Origin: Azospirillum sp. TSH64
GTDB lineage: Bacteria; Pseudomonadota; Alphaproteobacteria; Azospirillales; Azospirillaceae
Direction: 5' to 3'
Length of the DNA: 64,000 nt
Assembly (NCBI RefSeq): GCF_003116035.1
Contig: NZ_LGQW01000015.1
Coordinates: forward strand, 1,743,876-1,807,875
In this document: piece by piece, positions 21,523 to 29,057 of the stretch
Numbering within the stretch: the stretch's first letter is position 1
Layout of the letters: each line of letters starts with the position of its first letter
The notes under the pieces: model-generated
Databases searched by the model: none
Seen by the model: only the letters and a program-made list of their open reading frames with translations
What the model was told of the DNA's origin: nothing
Translations under genes and position numbers: made by a program

Positions 21523-21808
21523 TTATCCACACAGGTTCTTCGAACGTTCCAAAATTTTAAGAAAATGCTATATACGCATGGTTTGTCTCACCGTGGAATC
21601 GACCCCCTCGGACGGCATAGAACCTTGGGTGGGAAACAAAGGTTCGGCATGGGACAGCATGGGAAATTGCCCCACAGTTATCCACCGGCTGTGGATTAGT
21701 CTGGGGAAAATGTGGATGTGACCGTGCACATCCTGGGGATGACGGCGGAAAAGCCCGGCGGACTGCGGGGTGCCGGGGGAGGGGCGGTCGCATCCACCCT
21801 GTGGATGA
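21523..21808. promoter_or_regulatory. Cluster of five DnaA-box-like sites
   Basis: TTATCCACA, a perfect DnaA box, is at 21523-21531. TTATCCACC is at 21678-21686, and in the other orientation TGTGGATTA at 21690-21698, TGTGGATGT at 21711-21719 and TGTGGATGA at 21800-21808. Four of the five match at least eight of nine positions. The AT-rich patch 21549-21573 lies between the first box and the rest. Confidence 0.65.
21626..21663 (+). promoter_or_regulatory. Second TGGG array upstream of mraZ
   Basis: TGGG occurs at 21626, 21630, 21650 and 21660. The last three are spaced 20 and 10 bases, that is, in phase with a 10-bp MraZ array that lacks one repeat. It lies about 270 bases upstream of the main array and next to DnaA-box-like sites. 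Confidence 0.45.
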
Positions 21809-21966
21809 CATCGCAGACCGCTCCTCTGCCACCCGCCTGCCGCCCACGCCGTCCCATGTCCGCCCGTCGAAAGGAAACGAGCGAGGGCAAACGGGAGCCG
21901 CCATGGGATCGGCCGCCCCTATGGGGAGCCGATTTGGGACGGGCTGGGCAAAAGAGGTGGGAAAGT

Positions 21967-22366
<400 letters not shown>

Positions 22367-22375
22367 GCGGTCGTT

Positions 22376-22404
22376 CATATAGGGAAGCGGCCGTGGGGGC
22401 AAAC
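22376..22404 (-). promoter_or_regulatory. Probable rnpB promoter
   Basis: TATATG on the minus strand (22376-22381) lies about seven bases before the predicted 5' end of rnpB and stands out in GC-rich DNA. The -35 element is weak (GTTTGC at 22399-22404 with a 17-base spacer). Confidence 0.45.
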
Positions 22405-22426
22405 CCCAAATCGCGGGCTCCGACCG

Positions 22427-23119
22427 TTACCGTCCGGTCAGTCGCAGCAAAGCGCGCAGGCGGCGCACCGTCTCAGGGTCGGGAAGGCCCGTCAGGCAGT
22501 CGGGATTGAAGTGGCGCTGGAAGGCCAGCAGCGCCCTCGGCTCTGCCGGGTCGTACCCATAGCGTCCCAGCAGTGCGGCGACCTCCCCTGTGTCGGCGGG
22601 GCCGTCGTCGGCCTGGGACGGCGTGGGCCAGAGCCCGATCCCGTGGGCGGCAAGGCCCGGCCAATCGAACAGCTCGCCCGGATCCTCCTTGCGGGCGGGG
22701 GCCACGTCGCTGTGGCCCAGCACATCGGCGCCGGCGATGCCATGCCGGGCGACGATGCCGAGGCAAAGCTCGGCGACCGCGGCCATCTGCACCGGCGGGA
22801 AGGGCCGGTAGCCGAACTCGTGGCCGGGATTGACGATCTCCACGCCGATGGAGCGGCTGTTGACGTCCCCCGCTCCGCGCCAGCTCGACCGGCCGGCATG
22901 CCAGGCCCGCCGGTCCTCCGGCACATGGGCATAGACGGTGCCGTCCTCGTCCACCGTGTAATGGGCGCTGACCTGGGATGCCGGGTCGCACAGACGCTCC
23001 AGCGCATGGGCGGCGGTGAGCATGCCGGTGTAATGCAGGATCAGCAGTTCCACCCCCGCACCGTCGGCACGCGGGCCGTGGTTGGGGGAGGGGAGGTCGA
23101 TCCGGCGGAAGCGGCTCAT
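22427..23119 (-). CDS. N-acetylmuramoyl-L-alanine amidase (Amidase_2 / AmpD-AmiD type)
   Basis: Zinc amidase that cuts the bond between MurNAc and L-Ala, for peptidoglycan recycling or remodelling. LLILHYTGM holds the first zinc histidine near residue 29, HYTVDEDGTVYAHV and RRAWHAGRSSW follow, and GHSDVAPARKEDPGELFDWPGLA holds the remaining zinc and catalytic residues. The C-terminal 70 residues, VAALLGRYGYDP to LPDPETVRRLRALL, look like a peptidoglycan-binding helical domain. No signal peptide is visible, so it is probably cytoplasmic, as AmpD is. It is 230 aa long and ends 60 bases from rnpB. Confidence 0.92.
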   Translation of the reverse strand: MSRFRRIDLPSPNHGPRADGAGVELLILHYTGMLTAAHALERLCDPASQVSAHYTVDEDGTVYAHVPEDRRAWHAGRSSWRGAGDVNSRSIGVEIVNPGHEFGYRPFPPVQMAAVAELCLGIVARHGIAGADVLGHSDVAPARKEDPGELFDWPGLAAHGIGLWPTPSQADDGPADTGEVAALLGRYGYDPAEPRALLAFQRHFNPDCLTGLPDPETVRRLRALLRLTGR

Positions 23120-23126
23120 GTCGGCA

Positions 23127-24005
23127 TCAGGTCGGGTTGGTGACGGTCTCGCTGACGGTGCGCGGACGGCGCTTCACGATCACCGCAACGCCGCCGATGG
23201 TCAACAGCCCGCCGATGGCGAGGTTGATCGTCACCGGGTCGCCCATCAGCAGCACGCCGCTGGCGACGCCGAAGACCGGCACGGTCAACAGATAGGGCAT
23301 GGTCTGGTTGACGGAATAGCGTCCCAGCAACGGATACCACAGCCCGTAGGCGATGATGGTGACGGCGATGGCCATATAAGCGATGGACGCCCAGCCGACC
23401 CAGGTCGAATTCGCCAGCGCCGCCATCTGTCCATGCTCCGTCAGCAGCGACAGGACCAGCAACTGCGGCATGGCGAACAGTGCCATCCAGCCGTTGACGG
23501 CGAAACCGTTCACCGCCCCGATCAACTTCATCTGCACGCTCGCCACCGCAAAGGCAAAGCTCGCGGCCAGGATCAGCAGCAGCGAATGGAGCGACTCGCC
23601 CAGCCGCGGCTCTCCGGCGATCACCGCCACGCCGGCGAAGGCGGCGGCCATGCCGATGCCGCGGCGCCAGCCCAGCTTGTCCTTGAACACCAGCGCCGCC
23701 AGCAGGGAGGAGAATGGCACCTGCACCTGTGCCGCCAGCGAAGCGGTGGCGGCATCGATCCCTTTGAGTCCGCTGAACATCATCGGGAAATGGATGCTGC
23801 CCAGCGTCACCGACAGCAGCGCGATCTTCCACAGCTTGTCGCGCGGCACGCGGAAGAAGGGGATGATCAGCACCGCCACCAGGGCGAAGCGCAGGAACAT
23901 CACGAACAGCGGCGGAAATTCGGCCAGCGCCCATTTCGCCACCACGAAGTTCAGCCCCCACAGCGCCATCACCACCAGCGCCTGGAGCGTGTGGGCAAAA
24001 CTCAT
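23127..24005 (-). CDS. EamA-family (DMT superfamily) exporter
   Basis: Inner-membrane carrier with ten predicted helices arranged as two EamA repeats (about residues 1-140 and 145-280). Recognisable features are ALWGLNFVVAKWAL in helix 1, FLRFALVAVLIIPF in helix 2, and the repeat-end motifs GVAVIAGEPRLGE and GGVAVIVKRRPR. The substrate cannot be told; relatives export amino acids or metabolites. The gene overlaps the ABC-F gene by 4 bases, so it is probably in the same operon. The 292-aa length is typical. Confidence 0.88.
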   Translation of the reverse strand: MSFAHTLQALVVMALWGLNFVVAKWALAEFPPLFVMFLRFALVAVLIIPFFRVPRDKLWKIALLSVTLGSIHFPMMFSGLKGIDAATASLAAQVQVPFSSLLAALVFKDKLGWRRGIGMAAAFAGVAVIAGEPRLGESLHSLLLILAASFAFAVASVQMKLIGAVNGFAVNGWMALFAMPQLLVLSLLTEHGQMAALANSTWVGWASIAYMAIAVTIIAYGLWYPLLGRYSVNQTMPYLLTVPVFGVASGVLLMGDPVTINLAIGGLLTIGGVAVIVKRRPRTVSETVTNPT

Positions 24006-25834
24006 GCCCGCCCGCCTTCCAACTCCTCGCGCATCGCCTCCAGCTCCAGCCAGCGCTCCTCCGCCGCGGCCAGCGCCGCCTGCTTGGCGTGCAGCTGCTC
24101 GCTGGTCTTCTGGAACTTGGCGGGATCGCGGGTGAACAGGTCGGGATCGGCCAGCGCCTTCTCCAGCTTGGCGATCTCGCCCCCCAGACTGTCCATGCGG
24201 GTGGGCAGCTCGTCCAGCTCGCGCTGGTCCTTGTAGCTCAGCTTGCCGCGTGGCTTGGCCGCGGCGGCCGGTGCCTGGGCGGCCGGCTTCGGCTTGGCGG
24301 ATGCTGCGGCGGGAGCCGCCTTGGCCGGACGCTGCACCAGATAGTCGGAATAGCCGCCGGCATATTCGGTGGCGGTGCCGTCGCCCTCCAGCGCGATGGT
24401 GGCGGTCACCAGCCGGTCGAGGAAGTCACGGTCGTGGCTGACCAGCAGCAACGTGCCCTGATAGTCGCCGAGCACATCCTCCAGCAGATCCAGCGTGTCC
24501 ATGTCGAGGTCGTTGGTCGGCTCGTCGAGGATCATCATGTTGCTGGGCTTGGCGAACAGCCGGGCCAGCAGCAACCGGTTGCGCTCGCCGCCCGACAGCG
24601 CCTTGACCGGGCTGTCCAGCTGCCGGGTGTCGAACAGGAAATCCTTCATGTAACCGGCGACATGGCGCGACACGCCGTTGACCACCACCGCGTCGCCGCC
24701 GAAGGGGCACAGCACCTTGCGGATGGTGTCCTCCGGGTTCAGCCCCTCGCGCCGCTGGTCGAAATAGGCGGTGTCGAGGTTGGTGCCCAGCTTCACCGTG
24801 CCCTCGTCGGGATCGAGCTGGCCGGTCAGCATCTTCAGCAAGGTGGACTTGCCTGCGCCGTTCGGCCCGATCAGGCCGACCCGGTCACCGCGCAGGATCC
24901 GGGTGGAGAAGTTGCTCACGATGGTCTTGCGGCCGTCGGGCGTGTCGAAGCCCTTGGAGATGGCGGTCGCCTCGATCACCAGCCGGCCGCCGCGCTCGGC
25001 CTCGGCGATGGCGAGCTTGGCCTGCTGGCCGCCCTTGATCTGCTCCGCCCGCCCGGCCCGCAGGTCCAGCAGGTTGCGGACACGCCCCATGTTGCGGGTG
25101 CGCCGGGCGGAAATGCCCTCGCGCAGCCACTTCATCTCGCTCTCGATCTTGCGGTCCAGCTTGTGGGCGGCCGCCTCCTCCGACTCGAACACCTCGGCCT
25201 GCCAGGTCTCGAAGTCGGAGAAGCCGCGGTCGGTGGCGCGCACCGTGCCGCGGTCGAGCCACAGCGTCCGCTTGGCCAGCCGGTTCAGGAAGGCGCGGTC
25301 GTGGCTGATCAGCAGCAGGCCGCCACGGAAGGACAGCAGCTCCTCTTCCAGCCACTCGATGGTGGGGAGGTCGAGATGGTTGGTCGGTTCGTCCAGCAGC
25401 ATGACGTCGGGGTTGCCGACCAGCGTGCGGGCCAGCGCGGTGCGGCGCGATTCGCCGCCGGACAGGGTGCGCGGATCGAGGTTGCCGTCCACCTGGAGCC
25501 GGTCGAGCACGGCGTCGACACGGTGCGCCTCGTCCTGTTCGTCGGCGGGCAGGCCCTGCACGACATAGTCCTGGACGGTGGCGCAGCCGGTGAAGTCCGG
25601 CTCCTGCGGCAGATAGGCGAGGCGGGCGCCCGGCTGGACGAAGACGGTGCCGCCGTCGGGTTGGATCATCCCGGCCAGCACCTTCATCAGCGTCGACTTG
25701 CCCGACCCATTGCGTCCGACCAGACAGGCGCGGTCGCCGCGGCCGATGGACAGGTCGATGCCGTCGAACAGCGGACGGCCGCCGAAGGTGACGGAGACGC
25801 CCTGGAGCGCCGTGATGGGTGCGGGAGGAGCCAT
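24002..25834 (-). CDS. ABC-F family ATP-binding protein (Uup-like)
   Basis: Soluble protein with two ABC ATPase cassettes and no membrane domain, a class that acts on ribosomes or, for Uup, in DNA maintenance. Cassette one has GRNGSGKSTLM, LSGGESRRTAL and LLDEPTNHLDL; cassette two has GPNGAGKSTLL, LSGGERNRLLL and ILDEPTNDLDM. The ABC-F linker between them (about residues 200-270) is helical and basic. After about residue 525 comes an Ala/Pro/Lys-rich stretch and a C-terminal coiled coil, the Uup-type DNA-binding arrangement. It has 610 aa. Confidence 0.9.
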   Translation of the reverse strand: MAPPAPITALQGVSVTFGGRPLFDGIDLSIGRGDRACLVGRNGSGKSTLMKVLAGMIQPDGGTVFVQPGARLAYLPQEPDFTGCATVQDYVVQGLPADEQDEAHRVDAVLDRLQVDGNLDPRTLSGGESRRTALARTLVGNPDVMLLDEPTNHLDLPTIEWLEEELLSFRGGLLLISHDRAFLNRLAKRTLWLDRGTVRATDRGFSDFETWQAEVFESEEAAAHKLDRKIESEMKWLREGISARRTRNMGRVRNLLDLRAGRAEQIKGGQQAKLAIAEAERGGRLVIEATAISKGFDTPDGRKTIVSNFSTRILRGDRVGLIGPNGAGKSTLLKMLTGQLDPDEGTVKLGTNLDTAYFDQRREGLNPEDTIRKVLCPFGGDAVVVNGVSRHVAGYMKDFLFDTRQLDSPVKALSGGERNRLLLARLFAKPSNMMILDEPTNDLDMDTLDLLEDVLGDYQGTLLLVSHDRDFLDRLVTATIALEGDGTATEYAGGYSDYLVQRPAKAAPAAASAKPKPAAQAPAAAAKPRGKLSYKDQRELDELPTRMDSLGGEIAKLEKALADPDLFTRDPAKFQKTSEQLHAKQAALAAAEERWLELEAMREELEGGRA

Positions 25835-25963
25835 GGACCGTTCGTGCGCCGGAAAATCGAGGGAAGGGGATGGGTTATAGCGCGCCGTCCCCCTCCACCG
25901 CGACCCGGAAAAACGGTTGGGCGGGTTGCGCCCGGTGGAACCGCCCCCGGCTTCAGGCTGGGA

Positions 25964-27107
25964 TCAGGTGGATACCGGGGCGATGGCGGTCGGCGCCGGC
26001 ACCTGCTGTTCCTGCATCTTGAAGCCGAAATAGGTGCCGTTGCTGATGCCGGTAAGGGCCAGCAGGTTGGCCGACAGTTCCGGCATGCCCAGTGTGCGGG
26101 TGACCTCGTAGAGGAAGGTGATGCCCCAGCACCCCGGTCCAGGCCAGCAGTTGCAGGCGATGGATGTTGTAGCCGGCGGCATCGCTCAGCAGATCGGGCA
26201 GCAGCCCCTGGGTGGGCGGATAGATCTGCTCCAGGCTGGCGGCCATCGCCGTCCGGTCGGGTGGGGTGGCCGCGGCTGCGGCGATGTAGAGGGCGGCATG
26301 CTGCTGGCGCCGGGTCTGGTCGTCGTTCAGCCGGCGGTCCTGGAAGACGGCCAGGACCGAGGTGCCGCCGACGATCCCCATCAGCGCCATGGTGCCGGTG
26401 GTGATGGTGTCCATCGACCCGGTGATGGTCAGGATGGCGGCGTAGGAGGCGGTGACGATCCCGCTCCACCACAGAAGCTGGAAGCGGGCGAGGCTGTAGG
26501 GTGCCCGGTAGTCGGCCGGCATCGGCACGCCGGCAATCGGAGTCATGGCATCGGTGCGTCCGAAATGGCGGAAGAAGGCGAACAGGAACACCGCCGCCAC
26601 CAGGGCGAACCACACCGCCGCCAGCCCGAGGTCACGGTCGCTGGCGCCCTGGATGGACACCATCTGCGGCGCGGTCGTCATGCCGCCGGTGGCCGGACCG
26701 AAGGCGACCGGCAGGGTCTTGGCCCCGGCGAGGTTGAAGAAGCCGCTGAAGGCGGTCTGCCAGGAGGCCCGCCGCTTCGCCGCATCGTCGCCGTTGCCGG
26801 CGATGGAGGTCGAGGCGGTGCCCGTCAGTTCGCCCTTGGCGGAGCAGGCGAAGCTGGCGCGGGCGCAAGGAATGGTCTGGCCGTTGGCGACCAGGACCAG
26901 CGCTTGCGCGTTCAGCGTTGCCGCCTGCGTGGGGCAGTCGGTGCCGACAGGCGGCGTTCCCAGATTCAGCGCCAGCGGCTGGCCCAGCACCACCGTGGCG
27001 TCGCCAAGTGTTGCGGGGGCCGTCACCTGCGCCTGAGCGCCCCACCCCATGGCGATCGTCGTTCCCAATACAGCGGCGAAGACCGTCCGGATGATCGTGC
27101 GTCGCAT
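25964..27107 (-). pseudogene. Uncharacterised membrane protein with an apparent frameshift
   Basis: The frame starting at ATG 27107 (GGGGAC site upstream) encodes a signal peptide (MRRTIIRTVFAAVLGTTIAMGWGAQAQ), a periplasmic domain of about 130 residues, then membrane segments. After LLAWTGVLG, in a GGGG run at about 26130-26133, the reading frame changes. In the +1-related frame sequence continues smoothly as ITFLYEVTRTLGMPELSANLLALTGISNGTYFGFK to a stop at 25964, while the unshifted frame runs on in low-quality sequence to 25953. Removing one G restores a 380-aa protein. Two internal repeats (RFQLLWWSGI...LMGIVGGT and RLQLLAWTGV...LTGISNGT) support that reading. The cause could be a true mutation or a homopolymer sequencing error. 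I know no function. Confidence 0.7.
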
Positions 27108-27129
27108 CGTCGTGTCGTCCCCAAAGCAC

Positions 27130-27149
27130 GCGGGCAACCGGTTGCCCGC
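27130..27149. repeat. 20-bp perfect palindrome upstream of the frameshifted membrane gene
   Basis: GCGGGCAACC is followed directly by its reverse complement, giving a perfect 20-bp palindrome 23 bases before ATG 27107. It could be a dimeric regulator's operator; the absence of a loop or T-run argues against a terminator. Confidence 0.6.
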
Positions 27150-27237
27150 ACCGTCGGGGACGATACGTCATGAAACGAGATAAAGACCACGGCAAAGCAA
27201 TTTGAAATGACCGTGCTCAGCAAAGATTCGCGACAGG

Positions 27238-28020
27238 TCATGATAGGGCGGCGGCACCTTCCCGTTCCCGGCGGATGCGGTCGTAGGCGGCATTGATCAG
27301 CGCGAGCTTCTGGGTTGCCAGATCGATGAATTCCTGTGGCATGCCCTGGGCGATCAGCCGGTCCGGGTGGTGTTCGCGGACCAGCGCCCGGTGTGCGGCC
27401 TTGACCGCGTCGTCGCCGGCCAGACGCGCCACGCCGAGCACGGCATAGGGGTCGGTTTCCGTCGGGGTGCCGGCCAGATGGTGACCGGCGACGATGCGGC
27501 GGAAATCGGCCTCGTCGAAGCCGAAGATCACGGCGACGGCGTGCAGATACTCCACCTCGGTCTCGTGCAACTCGTCGTCGGCCTCGGCGATCATCAGCAG
27601 GCTGTCGAGCAACTCCTCCAGCACCGCGTGCTTGTCCTCGAACAGCTTGGCGATCTGGCGGGCATATTCCTCGAACCCGCGGGTGTCGCGGCGGGCGAGG
27701 TCGAAGACCCGGCCGACATTGTCCAACTCCTCCGGGGGGACGCGGAACAGCCGCTTGAAGGTGTCGACCTCCACCCGCTTCACCACGCCGTCGGCCCGAG
27801 CCATCTTGGCGGCCAGCGCGATCACGCCGATGGTGAAGGCGACGGTCTGCTTGGCCGCTTCGGCTTCGGCATCGCTCATGCCGCGGCGCGGTTGCTCGTC
27901 CGCGCCGCAGGGCGACCACAGATCGACTGCATGCCCGGCCAGACCGCCCAGCAGGACGCCGAGCGGACCGCCGGTGAACAGGCCGGCAGCGCCGCCCAGG
28001 ATCTTGCCCCAGATGCTCAT
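27238..28020 (-). CDS. TerB/DnaJ-domain protein (DjlA-like co-chaperone)
   Basis: J-domain protein expected to stimulate DnaK. After a Gly-rich N-terminal segment (GGAAGLFTGGPLGVLLGGLAGHAVDLW, about residues 8-34), which may be membrane-associated, comes a TerB-like helical domain (about 55-165, FTIGVIALAAKMARADGVV). A C-terminal J domain follows (about 190-255), with YAVLGVARLAGDDAVKAAHRALVREHHPDRLIAQG and an intact HPD. This order is that of DjlA. The start ATG 28020 is chosen because upstream sequence in the same open frame is unlike protein. The product is 260 aa. Confidence 0.87.
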   Translation of the reverse strand: MSIWGKILGGAAGLFTGGPLGVLLGGLAGHAVDLWSPCGADEQPRRGMSDAEAEAAKQTVAFTIGVIALAAKMARADGVVKRVEVDTFKRLFRVPPEELDNVGRVFDLARRDTRGFEEYARQIAKLFEDKHAVLEELLDSLLMIAEADDELHETEVEYLHAVAVIFGFDEADFRRIVAGHHLAGTPTETDPYAVLGVARLAGDDAVKAAHRALVREHHPDRLIAQGMPQEFIDLATQKLALINAAYDRIRREREGAAALS

Positions 28021-28308
28021 GTCATGCCCTTTTGTGCACAGGCCACCCCACCCGTGACCGCAGCATAGCGGCCGGGAAAGGGCAGGCCAACTGTGGCTTG
28101 CCGGCAACAGGCCAGCATTGTTGGTATCGCGAATTTCTAATAAGCGCTTGCGAATCCCGCCGGCCACGCCATGTTGCAATGCAACAAAAGGCGCCGGAGA
28201 GAGCGCCGCTCGCGATAAGACGGTGCCTGCTGACGGCGGTGCCGGGTCCTGGGGAAAAAACGTTCTGCACGAATGCGTTTTCGGAATTCGAGAACCGTGA
28301 GCAGAGCC

Positions 28309-28890
28309 ATGCCTGTCATCCGCAAGATCATGCCGACCGAGCTGCCCCAGTACCGGGCGCATCTTCTCCGCCTCGACCGCACCGACCGTTATGCCCGCTT
28401 CGCCGGCACCCTGTCGGACGAGGCGGTGGAGCGGCATTGCGCGGCAATCGACTGGGGACGGACGGTGATTCTCGGCGCGTTCGAGGACGGTGTTCTGCGC
28501 GGTGCCATCGAACTGTGCGGCGACCGCCTCCTCTGGCCGGAGCAGGCTGAATTCGGCATCAGCATCGAGTCGGGATTGCAAGGCAAGGGCGTCGGCAGCA
28601 CGCTCGTCCGCCGCATCCTGACCGTCGCCCGCAACCGCGGCATCCGTCATGTCCATATGGTGTGCCTGGCGGAAAATTCCCGCATGCGCGCCCTGGCCCG
28701 CCGGTTTGGCGGACGGCTGGCGCTCGACGGCGGCGAGATCGCCTCGATGTTCGAGCTGCCGGCGCCGAACCAGTTCTCCATCGCCCTGGAGGCCTTGGAG
28801 GATGGCAGCGGCGCCTTCAACAGCATCCTGTCGGGCAACGCCATCCTGGCCCGCCTGTCCACCCGTCCGTCGGAGCGGCTGGCCGCCTGA
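28309..28890 (+). CDS. GNAT-family N-acetyltransferase
   Basis: Acetyl-CoA-dependent acetyltransferase of unknown substrate. The fold is marked by AEFGISIESGLQGKGVGSTLVRRILTVARNRGI: the Q-G-K-G-V-G-S part is the acetyl-CoA pyrophosphate loop. HVHMVCLAENSRMRALARRFGG forms the last conserved strand and helix. I chose the ATG at 28309 (MPVIRKIMPTEL); GTG at 28297 and an upstream start at 28273 remain possible. It is divergent from the DnaJ-like gene across 288 bases. The C-terminus (about 40 residues, ending RLSTRPSERLAA) extends past the usual domain. Confidence 0.85.
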   Translation: MPVIRKIMPTELPQYRAHLLRLDRTDRYARFAGTLSDEAVERHCAAIDWGRTVILGAFEDGVLRGAIELCGDRLLWPEQAEFGISIESGLQGKGVGSTLVRRILTVARNRGIRHVHMVCLAENSRMRALARRFGGRLALDGGEIASMFELPAPNQFSIALEALEDGSGAFNSILSGNAILARLSTRPSERLAA

Positions 28891-29057
28891 CGGCGACATT
28901 CGTCCGGCCGGTCGGCTGTGGTCCTGTGTTCTTTCCGCCGCGTCCCTCTCCCCTGATGGGGGCCGGGCACGCAAGCTGTTGAAATTCGCTGCCGGATCGC
29001 GAAACTCCGGCCCACGCGCGGTGCGGTTGCCGCGCATGGACTTCGGCGGGTGCGACA

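Larger units (their letters stand above)
21236..21966. other. Non-coding control region between mraZ and rnpB
   Basis: This 731-base stretch holds no credible gene; the open frames across it are short and without ribosome-binding sites. It holds the mraZ promoter with a four-repeat TGGG array, a second partial TGGG array near 21626-21663, five DnaA-box-like 9-mers between 21523 and 21808, an AT-rich patch at 21549-21573, and GANTC sites at 21501 and 21596. Its base composition is visibly less GC-rich than the flanking genes. Confidence 0.75.

Noticed and set aside
28891-29057. Possible sigma54 promoter before the 5-oxoprolinase gene
   Set aside because: GGCACG near 28965 looks like a -24 element, but no GC stands 12 bases further on, so the -24/-12 spacing fails.
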